Assembly: GCA_030704225.1 (NCBI GenBank)
Contig: CP131915.1
Location: forward strand, 3,100,001-3,164,000
DNA from: Kosakonia sp. H02
GTDB taxonomy: Bacteria; Pseudomonadota; Gammaproteobacteria; Enterobacterales; Enterobacteriaceae
DNA length: 64,000 bases
Direction of reading: 5' to 3'
How positions within the stretch are numbered: position 1 is the first letter of the stretch; each line of letters opens with the position of its first letter. A program made the translations under genes and the position numbers. The notes beneath the pieces were generated by a model. The model saw only the letters and a program-made list of their open reading frames with translations, did no database searches and had not been told where the DNA came from. Shown piece after piece: positions 1 to 11,400 of the stretch.

Positions 1-3000
1 CGTTGGACCATAGCCATTTACCACTTCAAGATCCGGCCAGTGCGCCCGTACCGATTGCACCGCACTTGCGGAGATCTTATCCCCACCGGTATAGACGACG
101 CGTAGCTGCCCCAGACACTGCCACGCTTCTTCCGCCATCAGGCAGAACAACCCGGAGGTTAAAAATGCGGCGCTAACCTGCCGGTCAATAATCGTTGAGG
201 TGATGAGGGAGAGATCCAGCGCGTCGCCCGGCACAATCACCGCCTGATGACCATTGAGTAGTGCAGACCACAACTCATAGGTTGAGGCGTCAAAGGCATA
301 CGCGGAGTGCAGCAAGATGCGCTGGTGCTGGCTGCCTCGCCAGCGGCGGTCGCGCGCGAATACCAGCACGTTATCTTGCGTAATGGCGATCCCTTTCGGT
401 TGCCCGGTAGAGCCAGAGGTAAACATCACATAGGCAAGATGATGCGGCGTAACGGCTGTCGCGATCATTGGGGCGTCTGCCTGCGTTGTGGCGTTATTGA
501 CGGTAAGCGCTTGTACTCCCGCCGGAAGCGCCGTATCGCTGTGGCGCTCATCAACGAGCGCAACGCGGACATCCATCGCATGGGTAATATGCTGCCAGCG
601 CTCAAAAGGATCGCTGGTACGCAGCGGCACATAGAACCCACCGGCTTTCACCACCGCGAGGATGCCAATCACCAGCGATAATGAGCGCTCCATCAATACC
701 GCCACGCCGTGTTCCATTTTCACACCGCGTTGTTGCAGGCTGTGTGCTAAGGCGTTCGCGCACGCATCCAACTCTTGATAGGTGAGTTGCTCGTCACCGC
801 AACTGATGGCGATACGCTGCGGCGTTTCCGCTACCTGCTGTGCAAACCGTTGTGCCAACGTCATTGGCGGCACATCAAAGAAAGTGTCATTTCCAATATG
901 GAGCAGGTGGGCGCGCTGTTCGCTGCTTAACAGCGGGATGTTCATCACGGGCGTATCCGGGGCGTCGACAGCGGCATTCAGCAGGTGCTCGAAATAGCCA
1001 GCCAGCGCAATAACGGTATCGTGGTCAAACAGTTCGACAGGGTAGTCAATTTGCGCCTCAAGGGCGCACACTTCGCCGTTATCGCCGATGATTTCATCAA
1101 AATTGAACGTTAAGTCAAACTTGGTGGTAACCAGCCCCACGGGCTGCGGCGCAACCTGCATATCGGCGAGCTGTGGCGGCGTACTGGCGTTGTTTTGCAG
1201 CACCATCATCACCTGGAAAAGCGGATGTCTGGCTGATGAGCGCGCAGGGTTTAATGCTTTCACCACCCAGTCGAACGGTACGTCCTGGTTCACATACGCC
1301 GACAGCATGTATTCACGAACACTGGCAAGCGTGCTGCGAACGCTGGGGTTATCGGCCAGCTCCACGCGCAACACCAGCGTATTCACAAAGAAGCCAATCA
1401 AATTGCTTATCGCTTCATCGCTGCGCCCGGCAACAGCGGTACCCAACGTGATATCGTCGCCCGCGCCCATTCTGCTGAATAAAATAGCGGCGGTGGCCTG
1501 GAGCAACATAAAGGGCGTGACGCCCTCATTGCGCGTCAGGTGTTTAATGCGCTGGTAGAGCGGCTCGTCGATGCGGAAATTAACCCGTCTCCCTTCATAG
1601 CCTGGAGTGGCGGAGTGCGGGCGATCAACGGGCAGTTGCATCTCTTCTGGCGCGCCCGCCAGTGCCTTTCGCCAGAATGCAATTTGCTGCGCGCAAGTGT
1701 CGGTGTTCTCGTCCATATCGCCGAGAAGCTTGCGCTGCCAAAGCGCGTAATCGGCATATTGCACCGGCAACGGCGACCACGCCGGTGCCTGCATGGCGCA
1801 GCGCGCAGTGTAGGCGCAGGAGAGATCGTGAAATAGCGGTGCCAGCGAACCGCCGTCGCAGGCGATATGGTGAATCACCAGCAGCAACACCTGCTCATCC
1901 GCTTGCGGCAAAGTAAACAACGTGCCGCGCAGCGGTATTTCCCGCGCCAGGTCGAACGGGTACGCCGCCGCCTGGTCAATCGCGGATGCCAGGGTTTCGT
2001 CGCTAACCGGGATGATATTCAGGGCGATATCGACGGAATCAGGCGAGAGAATATGCTGATAAGGCTGCTCCTGATGGAGCGGATAACACGTGCGAAGAAC
2101 TTCGTGACGCTGCACCACATCGCGCAGTGCCTGACGTAACGCCTCTTTATTCAGCGGCCCGCTTAACCGCACGGCCAGCGGCATATTATAGGCGGCGTGA
2201 TTGGTGTCGAGATTCTTTAACAGCCACATGCGCTGCTGGGCAAAAGAGAGCGGCAGATGCTCGCTGCGGGTCTGCGGGCAAAGCGTCTCTTTCGGGCCGC
2301 TGGTGGTTTGCGCCAGTTGGCTGGCAAGCTGCGCCACGGTTGGGTAATCAAACAGCGTGCGGATGGGCACATGAATGCCCAGCACGCTGCTTATCCGGCT
2401 TATCAGACGCATCGCTAACAGCGAATGGCCGCCCAGCGCAAAAAAGTTGTCGTCAATGCCCGGCGCGTCCAGTTGCAGCACTTCAGCGAACAGGCCCGCT
2501 AAAATTTCCTCCTGCGCCGTGCGCGGCTGGCGGCGGCTGCTGTTTTCAGCGAAATCCGGTTTTGGCAAGGCGCGTTTATCCAGCTTGCCGTTGATCGTCA
2601 ACGGGAATTTTTCAAGCTGCACAATGGCTGCCGGGACCATGTATTCCGGCAGTTTGCCCGCCGCATGGTTGCGCAGTGCGGCCGTGTCGATGGGTAAATG
2701 ATTGTCGCTGGTGATATACGCCACCAGTTGTGGGTTCTCAGGGTTATCGTTTTGCAGGATAACTTCGGCCTGGGTTATCTGCGGATAACTGGCGAGCGCG
2801 GCGGCAATCTCTCCCAGTTCAATGCGAAAACCGCGTAATTTCACCTGCTGATCGGCGCGGCCTAAATAGTTAAGCCCGCCCTCCCGGGTGCGGATGGCTA
2901 AATCGCCAGAGCGATACATGCGCGCGCCCGGTTCGCCATACGGGTCGGCAACAAAGCGTTCGCTGCTTAACGCCACGCGGTTTAAGTAGCCGCGCGCAAG

Positions 3001-5448
3001 GCCAGCACCGCTGATGTACATTTCGCCTTCCACGCCTGCGGGAACAGGGCGCAGCGCATCATCTAATACATGGATGTGCAAATCGGGGATCGCCACTCCA
3101 ATAGGGCTACCGGAAGCGTTGCGTGCGCTGTCTGCCGTCAACGGCTGATAGCTGACGTGAACGGTGGTTTCGGTAATGCCGTACATGTTGATGAGTTCCG
3201 GCGCGGCGTCGTGGTGACGCTGATACCAGCGCTCAAGCTGGCTGAGATCCAGCGCTTCACCGCCGAAAACAACTTTGCGCAGCGCTAACGGACATGCCTC
3301 TGGCGCATTCTGTTGTTCCGCTTCAATCAATTGATAAAAAGCGGACGGCGTCTGGTTCAGAATGGTGACCTGCTTTTTACTCAATAGTCTGAGAAACGCC
3401 TGCGGATCGCGGCTGACGTTAAACGGCACCACCACTAATTCGCCGCCATACAGCAGCGGGCCCCAGATCTCCCAGACGGAAAAATCAAACGAGCAGGAGT
3501 GAAACAGCGTCCAGATGTCTGTGCGGTCAAAATCAAACCAGCCTTGCGTGGCGGCAAAGAGACGCAGCACATTGTTGTGGGGGATCATCACGCCTTTCGG
3601 GTTGCCGGTCGAACCCGAGGTGTAAATGATGTACGCCAGGCTTGCCGGGCTGACGGGCCGGAGCCGTTCATCGGCCTGCAAATTTTCGCCACTCAGTTGC
3701 GCCAGTTGCTGCTGGCATTGCGCCGTATCGACAAGCAGTTCGGGGAGCGTTTGGCTCAATATTCCGGCATGTTCCGCCAGGGTGATAATCAGTGCCGGTT
3801 TGGCATCCGCAACGATATACGCAAGGCGGTCTGCCGGGTTATGCACATCCAGCGGCAGGTAAGCTGCGCCCGCTTTGACAATGGCAAGCAACGCCACCAG
3901 CGTCTCCATGGTGCGCGGCAAGGCCAGCGCGACATTGTCTTCCGTGCCAATACCGCAACTCACCAGGTGACGCGCCAGTTGGTTGGCGCGCTGGTTGAGC
4001 TCGCGGTAGCTCATGCAGGCATCATCAAGACTCAGCGCGATTGCGTCCGGCGTCTCACTGGCGCGTTGTTCGAACACGCCGTGCAGTGTTTCGCTCTCCC
4101 ATTGGCTAAACGGCGTGCAGGCGGGGGTGAACGCCTGGGTTTCTGCGGGCAATAACAGCGGAATACTGCCAATGACTGTTTGCGGATCATGAATAATGGC
4201 ATTCAGAATCAATAAGAAACGTTCAGCCAGTTCCCGTACTGTCTCGTCATCAAACAGATTCGGTAATGAGCTAAAACGCAGCGCCAGCGACTCGCCAGGC
4301 ACGGCCACCAAACCGATGGGGTAGTGCGAGGCATCCCCGCCGCGATGCGTCGCAAATGTGATGCGCAACGCGTCGGTGGCAACGCCGTTATCATCATCGG
4401 TATGCGGGTAGTTTTCGAAAACCATCAGGGTATCAAACAGCGCCTCGCCACCGGCGTCGGCCTGGATGGTGGTTAAATCAAGATATTGATTGTCCAGCAG
4501 GCGGGTTTGTTCCGCTTGCAGACGTTGCAGCATCGTCCCAACGTTTTCTGCCAGGCTGAAGGTCAGGCGTAGCGGGACCGTATTGATCAATAACCCGACC
4601 ATATTTTCGATTCCGGTAAGTTCCCCCGGCCTGCCGGACACGGTGATGCCGAACACCACATCGCTGCGCCCGGTCATCGCCCCCAATAACACACCCCAGG
4701 CGCCCTGTAACAACGTATTGACCGTCACGCCAAGCTGTTTGGCGCGCTGGTTAAGCTGTTGCGTAAGCGCACTATCCAGGCGTTTATGCAACAGATGCGG
4801 TTGCATGTTTTCCGTAGTACGCCCGTTGGCGAGGGTGGTCGGGGCTTCCAGTCCGCTGAGGGTTTCGCGCCAGACGGCCCGCATCTCGTCGACATTGCGC
4901 GCGGCAATCCACTGCAAATAGTCGCGATAAGGTACTACCGGCGGCAACTGATCGCCGGTATAGAGCGTGAAAAGTTCATGTAACAAAACCGGAACTGACC
5001 AACCGTCCAGCAACAAATGGTGATTGGTAAAGACCAGGTCATGCTGGTGCTCAGCCCGTTTTACCAGCGTGAAACGCAGTAACGGTGGGGAATGCGGGTC
5101 GAAACGTTGATCGTAATCGGCCTGTAACAGGGCGGCGAAGTCCGCCTCTTGCTGATCTGGCGCGATACCGCTCAGATCCACCTCATGCCAGGGCAGCGGC
5201 AAGCCGGATAAAATAAGCTGGACCGGCGTTTCCACCTCTTCGTACTCAAACCCCGCACACAAATGCGGGTGGCGTGCCAGCACCGTTTCGACGGCCTGTT
5301 TTAACTTCAACGTATTAAGCGTGCCCGTCAGACGATAAACCTGCTGCACCTGGTAGGCATCGCTGCCCTGACTGTCGTAGAGCATATGGAACAGCAACCC
5401 CTTCTGTAGGGGCGATAACGGCAGTATGTCTTTAATTTCCATATTCAT
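1..5448 (-). CDS. NRPS2, non-ribosomal peptide synthetase (C-A-T-C-A..., 3' end outside window)
   Basis: Second synthetase of the assembly line. It is open from an ATG at 5448 to the window edge (1816 codons, no stop), so the C-terminus is missing. The ATG overlaps the TGA of NRPS1 (ATGA), implying translational coupling. Domains by translation: condensation (about 5440-4150; LPLSPLQKGLLFH start and HHLLLDG catalytic motif), adenylation (about 4120-2620; YTSGSTGNPKGV near 3590-3640), carrier (FFALGGHSLL near 2415-2450), a second condensation (about 2270-1010; active-site HHIACDG near 1850-1870), and a second adenylation domain cut just after its NGYGPT motif at 1-20. Pocket residues of the first A domain read D-F-W-N-V-G-M-V-H, one change from the published Thr code. 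The second reads D-A-Y-F-Y-G-G with two positions unseen, closest to Ile/Val types. The first C domain looks like the DCL type, fitting the upstream epimerase. Termination and release domains cannot be seen. Product unknown. Confidence 0.93.
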   Translation of the reverse strand, partial: MNMEIKDILPLSPLQKGLLFHMLYDSQGSDAYQVQQVYRLTGTLNTLKLKQAVETVLARHPHLCAGFEYEEVETPVQLILSGLPLPWHEVDLSGIAPDQQEADFAALLQADYDQRFDPHSPPLLRFTLVKRAEHQHDLVFTNHHLLLDGWSVPVLLHELFTLYTGDQLPPVVPYRDYLQWIAARNVDEMRAVWRETLSGLEAPTTLANGRTTENMQPHLLHKRLDSALTQQLNQRAKQLGVTVNTLLQGAWGVLLGAMTGRSDVVFGITVSGRPGELTGIENMVGLLINTVPLRLTFSLAENVGTMLQRLQAEQTRLLDNQYLDLTTIQADAGGEALFDTLMVFENYPHTDDDNGVATDALRITFATHRGGDASHYPIGLVAVPGESLALRFSSLPNLFDDETVRELAERFLLILNAIIHDPQTVIGSIPLLLPAETQAFTPACTPFSQWESETLHGVFEQRASETPDAIALSLDDACMSYRELNQRANQLARHLVSCGIGTEDNVALALPRTMETLVALLAIVKAGAAYLPLDVHNPADRLAYIVADAKPALIITLAEHAGILSQTLPELLVDTAQCQQQLAQLSGENLQADERLRPVSPASLAYIIYTSGSTGNPKGVMIPHNNVLRLFAATQGWFDFDRTDIWTLFHSCSFDFSVWEIWGPLLYGGELVVVPFNVSRDPQAFLRLLSKKQVTILNQTPSAFYQLIEAEQQNAPEACPLALRKVVFGGEALDLSQLERWYQRHHDAAPELINMYGITETTVHVSYQPLTADSARNASGSPIGVAIPDLHIHVLDDALRPVPAGVEGEMYISGAGLARGYLNRVALSSERFVADPYGEPGARMYRSGDLAIRTREGGLNYLGRADQQVKLRGFRIELGEIAAALASYPQITQAEVILQNDNPENPQLVAYITSDNHLPIDTAALRNHAAGKLPEYMVPAAIVQLEKFPLTINGKLDKRALPKPDFAENSSRRQPRTAQEEILAGLFAEVLQLDAPGIDDNFFALGGHSLLAMRLISRISSVLGIHVPIRTLFDYPTVAQLASQLAQTTSGPKETLCPQTRSEHLPLSFAQQRMWLLKNLDTNHAAYNMPLAVRLSGPLNKEALRQALRDVVQRHEVLRTCYPLHQEQPYQHILSPDSVDIALNIIPVSDETLASAIDQAAAYPFDLAREIPLRGTLFTLPQADEQVLLLVIHHIACDGGSLAPLFHDLSCAYTARCAMQAPAWSPLPVQYADYALWQRKLLGDMDENTDTCAQQIAFWRKALAGAPEEMQLPVDRPHSATPGYEGRRVNFRIDEPLYQRIKHLTRNEGVTPFMLLQATAAILFSRMGAGDDITLGTAVAGRSDEAISNLIGFFVNTLVLRVELADNPSVRSTLASVREYMLSAYVNQDVPFDWVVKALNPARSSARHPLFQVMMVLQNNASTPPQLADMQVAPQPVGLVTTKFDLTFNFDEIIGDNGEVCALEAQIDYPVELFDHDTVIALAGYFEHLLNAAVDAPDTPVMNIPLLSSEQRAHLLHIGNDTFFDVPPMTLAQRFAQQVAETPQRIAISCGDEQLTYQELDACANALAHSLQQRGVKMEHGVAVLMERSLSLVIGILAVVKAGGFYVPLRTSDPFERWQHITHAMDVRVALVDERHSDTALPAGVQALTVNNATTQADAPMIATAVTPHHLAYVMFTSGSTGQPKGIAITQDNVLVFARDRRWRGSQHQRILLHSAYAFDASTYELWSALLNGHQAVIVPGDALDLSLITSTIIDRQVSAAFLTSGLFCLMAEEAWQCLGQLRVVYTGGDKISASAVQSVRAHWPDLEVVNGYGPT

Positions 5449-8400
5449 TTTTTATTCTTCCATTTAGCCTGAAGTTTTGACAAACCCTCTTGTTGCAGTG
5501 AAACCAGAGGAATATCTGACGGGGTAAATCCACCCGCATCAGGCACGCTGGAGAGCTGCGAAAGGGCTTTTAGCCAACGAAACCAATATTTACCCAGCAC
5601 GCTGACCGTCTCTTCGCTGTGCAGCGCCGTGGCCCAGGACCAGTTGGCGACCAATACGGGGCCAGTCGGGCGCTCTTCGACAACGGCATTCAGCGACAGC
5701 GCATGCGGTAAGGCGAAGCTGGCATCGGCGCGGGTATCAAGCAAGCTCGCTTCCTTCGCCACGTGCCACTCTCGCTCTTCGCCGGCGGTCATGCGCCCCA
5801 GATAGTTAAAGCCCATCTGCGCCTGTGGCAGTTGTGCAAGCACGGGTCGTGTCTGGCTGTTCACATAACGCAGCAAGCCGTAACCGAGACCATTACCTGG
5901 CAACTGGCGCAACTGCTCTTTGACCCGTTTTAGCGCATTGCCCAAAGACCGGGGATCGCCAGGCTGTGCGGCTCCCGGCGCAAGACGCACCGGATACATG
6001 CAAGTAAACCAGCCGACGGTCTGCGACAAGTCCGTGTTGGGTAACTCTTCGCGGCCATGCCCTTCCACATCCAGCAGCACATCGTTTTGCGAACCTTGTC
6101 GCCACTCGTTAACCGCCAGCGCGAATGCGCACAGCAGCACATCGTTGATCCCCGCATGGAACAGCGTCGGCACGCTGCCCAGCAAAGGTTGGGTATACTC
6201 CGCTGGCAGTTCCACCTGGAGTGAATCGCTGGTGGCTATCTGGTCTGTTACGCCATCCAGCGGGCGCGATGTCAGTAATCTGTCCGGCTTATTCAACACC
6301 GCTTGCCAGTGCGCCAGCTCACTTGCCCGGCTGAGGGCTTCTTGCGAAAGCGCACAGGCCCAGGCACGGAACGACGTGCCTGCGCTCAGCGGCTGCGGTG
6401 AAGTTCCGGCAACAATGTTGCGCCAAAGCGTGTGTAAATCTGCCGCCAGCAGACGCCAGGAGACGCCGTCTACCACCAGGTGATGCAGCATCAGCATCAG
6501 CCGCCCCGGTTGCCCTGGCGAGGTACGGAACCAGACGGCCTGCACCATTTTCCCGCTTGCCGGGTCGAGCCGTTGCTTAGCAAACTGGCTTTCAGCCTGA
6601 ATGCGTTGCGAAAGCGCTTCGGCGGTCAATGTCTGGCAATCGACAATGTGCACGAAATCCTCATCAATGAGGGCGGGGGGGATCGTCAGCGTGATTTCGC
6701 CGTGCGCTGACCGGCTGGCGGTTAAGCGCAGGGCATCATGCTGCTCCATAAGCCATGTCAGCATTTGCCTTAATGTCGCCTCATCCAACTGTTCCGGCGT
6801 TTGCAGTAACGTGGCCTGGCAGAAACTATTGATCTCGCCGGGGTTCTCCATCAGCCAGTGGATAATCGGCGTGGCAGGCAGTTCGCCAACAGAATCAATC
6901 TGCGGGGTAACCTCAGCGACAGTCGTCGCCTTCATCACCTTCGCCAGCCCGCTGACGGTTTTATGTTCAAAAACCTCGCGCGGGGTGATAACCCAACCCG
7001 CCTGGCGAGCGCGGGCAACCAACTGGATGGCGGTGATGCTGTCGCCGCCCATCTCAAAGAAACTGGCCTGACTATCCACCTGCGGTACATTCAGCAACTC
7101 GGCGAACAGGGTGCAGAGCAACTGCTCCTGCGCATTGGTGGGTTCAGAATGGGATACCGGGGTAAAACTCGGCGCAGGCAGTGCGCGGCGGTCGATTTTA
7201 CCGTTTGGCGTGACGGGAATTGCCGCAAGCAGGACGATGGCAATCGGCACCATATAGTCAGGCAGGTAATCACGCAGATAGTCGCGCAGCTGCGCGGCAT
7301 CAGCGTTTTCATCATTTGCCACGGCGTAGCCCACCAGTTGACGCAAGCCTGGCTTATCTTCCCGCACGATAACCGTCGCCTGTTCCAGTTGCGGATGTTG
7401 CAACAACCGCGACTCAATTTCGCCCAACTCAATACGAAAACCGCGGATCTTAACCTGGTGGTCGACGCGCCCGGCGAACATCAGTTCACCGTGACTGTTC
7501 CAGCTTGCCAGATCGCCGGTGCGATACATCCGGCCTCCTGGTGCGCCGAACGGGTTGGCGACGAAGCGTTCTGCCGTTAAATCAGGCCGCTTTAGGTAGC
7601 CACGCGCCAGGCTTTCACCGGCTATGTACAGTTCGCCTTTCACGCCCGGCGCCACCGGTTGCAGATACGCATCCAGCACATAGGCCTGCATATTGAGAAT
7701 AGGCGTACCGATTGGCGGCACCTGATTCGCCTGTAAAGGCTGGCTGATGGTGGCGCAAACGGTGGATTCGCTCGGCCCATAGGCGTTGATCATCCGCCGT
7801 CCTGTTCCCCAGAAGGCAATCAGTTCCGGCGGGCAGGCTTCCCCGGCCACGACCAGCGTTTCTAACATCGGCAACGGCTCGCGCGGCATTACCGCCAGGC
7901 CAACCGGGGGAAGCGTGGCATGGGTAATGTGTTGATCGCGCATTAGCTCATACAGCGGTCTGCCCGGCGATAACGCCTCCCGGTCTGCCACCACCAATGA
8001 TGCTCCGCTCAGCAGGGCCATGCTGATATCCCAGAACGAGGCATCGAAACTGGGGGAGGCGAATTGCAGTACGCGGCTTTGTGCTGTGATGTGCAAACGC
8101 TCAATCTGACTTGCCACCAGATGGCTGATGCCTCTGTGCGTGACCAGCACCCCTTTCGGCATCCCCGTGGAACCGGAGGTATAGATAATGTAGGCCGCTT
8201 TATCGAGCTCAAGCGTGCGGGGCAACGTAATGCTCTCGGCGCAGAAATCCGCTAATTGCCCGCGCATTGCTGGGTGATCGAGTCGCAGGCAGGCATATTG
8301 CGCGCCCAGCTTGTCGGCAAACGTTGAATGGGTAATCACCAGCGCGGGACGGGCGTGCTCTAACATGTAATTGAGGCGTTCTGGCGGATAATCAGGGTCG

Positions 8401-11400
8401 AGCGGTAAGTAGGCTGCGCCCGTTTTCAGAGTCGCCACCAGCGCGACAATCAGCGAAACCGAGCGCGGCAGGGCGATAGCAACAATATCTTCCGCGCCGA
8501 CGCCTTTCTCCATCATCAGGTTCGCCAGGCGGTTCGCCCGCAGGTTTAACTGCGCGTAGGTCAGTTGCTCGCCGTCACCTGACAGCGCCAGCGCGTCCGG
8601 TGTCGCAAGGGCTACGGCCTCAAACTGCCCGGCAAAAGTCATTGCCGGAAGTTCGCGCGCGGTATTATTCCATTCTTCAAGGATTTGCCGCCGTTCATCC
8701 TCGCGAAACAGCGCCAGTTCACTGACCGGAACATCGACATCGATGCTGATGGCGATCAACAGATTGGTGAAATAGCTCGCCAGGCGTTGTGCGGTGGCCT
8801 CATCAAACAGATCGATGGCGTATTCCAGGATCCCTTTTAATGCCGTTGGCGTCTCTTCGATATTAAAGGTCAAATCAAACTTCGCCACCGGCAGTAGCGG
8901 CGTGGCAACGTGCGTCTCCAGCTTGTCGAAGCGGGCTTCGCCCTGCGCCATGTTTTGCAGCACCAGCATCACCTGGAACAGAGGATGACGCGCCAGTGAA
9001 CGCTCAGGGTTTAGCGCTTCGACCAGGTTCTCAAAGGGGAGATCCTGATGCTCATAGGCTTGCAGTGCGCGATCGCGAACCCGTGCCAGCAGTTCGCCGA
9101 ACGTGGGGTTACCGCAAAGATCGGTGCGTAATACCAACGTATTGATAAAAAAGCCGACCAGCGGTTCGAGCGCATCATCGGTACGACCGGCAATCACCGT
9201 GCCGAGCGGGATGTCGTTACCCGCGCCTGAGCGGCCGAGCAGCACCGCCAGCGCGGCCTGAAGTACCATAAACAGGCTGGCGTTGCGTTGTTTAGCGACC
9301 TCAAGTAAACGCGCATAAACCGCAGTGTCTACTTCAAAATGCCATTGTTTGCCCCGGTAGCTTGAACGCTGCGGGCGTGGGCGATCGGTTGGCAACGGCA
9401 ACTCTTCAGGAAGATCCTGAAGGGTTTCGCGCCACCAGGCCAACTGGCGGCTGTGCAGGCTCTGTGCATCATTTGCCTGACCCAGTAATTCCCGCTGCCA
9501 CAGCGCATAATCGGCATATTGCACGGGCAGGGGAGCCAGCGCTGGCGCATGGCCTTCCGTGCGGGCGTTATACGCTGCGGCCAAATCGCTTAATAACGGG
9601 GAAAGCGAGCCGCCGTCGCTGGCGATGTGATGCATCAAAAACAGCAACACATGGCGCTGCGCTGAGACGTTAAACAACCAGGCGCGGCAGGGATCTTCAC
9701 TTTCCAAATCAAAAGCGTATTGCGCCGCGGCCAGCACCTCTTTTTCCAGATCCTCTGGCAAAACATTCCGTGAGGTCAGTGCGCAGCGCGCCGCTTTACC
9801 GTCAGTGATGTGCTGGTAAACGGAACCATCGGGTTGTTGCTTAAAGCGCGTGCGTAGGCTTTCATGACGCTGTTTCACATCGTTCAGCGCCGCCACCAGC
9901 GCAGGCACGTTCAATTCACCTTCCAGCTCAAGCGTCAACGGCATGTTGTAGGTGGCTTTTTTGCCCTCGATGCGATCAATCATCCACAGCCGACGCTGCG
10001 CTGCCGATAGCGACAGATAAGCGGGTTTTTCCCGTGTTTGTAACGCCGGGCGCAGAGTGCTCCCGCCGGTTAAACGCTGCGCAAACTGCGCAACCGTGGG
10101 GGCTTCAAAGAGATCGCGAATGGCCGGGTTCACCTGCATCACCCGGCGAACTTTACTGACCAGACGTGAAGCCATTAATGAATGGCCGCCCAGCGCAAAG
10201 AAGTTATCGTCGATGCCGATTTCATTTAAGCCGAGGATCTCAGCGAACAGCGTGCAGAGCGTGCTTTCCTGTTCATTACGTGCACTCCTGCGCTGTGCGG
10301 TATTGAACACCGCCGCTGGTAGCGCGCGCATATCCACTTTGCCATTGGCATTCAGGGGGAATTTATCCACCGGGATAATCATCGCCGGGACCATAAAATC
10401 CGGTAACTGAGCGCTCAGCGCCTGACGTAATGACGCGGGATCGCAGGGGGCGTTTTTCCGCGCAATAACATACGCGATAAGCTGTTTATTACCGGGATTG
10501 GGTTCCACAGCGCAGACCAGCGCCTGCGCCACGTCTGCGTGTTTTTGCAGGGCCGTTTCCACTTCGGCAAGCTCAATACGAAAACCGCGAATTTTGACCT
10601 GCTGATCGCCACGGTTCAGGTATTCGAGCACGCCATCTTCGCGCCAGCGAACCCAGTCGCCTGAGCGATACATGCGTTCACCGCGGTTGCTGAAGGGGTT
10701 GGCGACAAAATGCGCCGCCGTCAGTACCGGTTGATTCTGGTAACCGCGCGCCAGTCCAAGCCCGGCGATATACAGTTCGCCAGGCACGCCGACGGGCACC
10801 GGGTTCAGGTAACTATCAAGCACATAAACCTGCATATTATCGACAGGCGCACCGATCGGTACGCTAACGTCTGTCGGAATGCGAGGCATAAGATAGCTGG
10901 TGGCGAACGTGGTCGTTTCCGTGGGCCCATAGCCATTCATCATGACCAGTGTCGGGCACTGCTCCATGACGCTTCTGATAGCCGCAACTGGCAGCACATC
11001 ACCGCCAGCAACGAGCAGACGTACGTCTTTCAGGGCGCTGGCATGCTCTTCTGCCATCAGCCGGAACAGGCCAGCAGTCAGCCACAGCGCCGTCACTTTT
11101 TCATGGATGATGACTTGCGCCAACGCATCAATATCCAGTTCACCTGTCGGCGCGACGATTAACTGGCCGCCGCACAATAACGGCACCCAGAACTCATAGG
11201 TTGAAGCATCGAATGCCGCAGGCGAGTGCAGCAGCACGCGCTGGTGATCCTCTGGCGACCAGCGGCGATCGAGCGCGAGCGCGACCACGCTCTGTTGATT
11301 CACTGCGATACCTTTGGGTTTACCCGTCGAGCCGGAGGTGTACATGATGTAGGCCAGGCTTTGCGGCGTGGTGCCTGGTTCTGGGTTCGTCTGGGTCGGC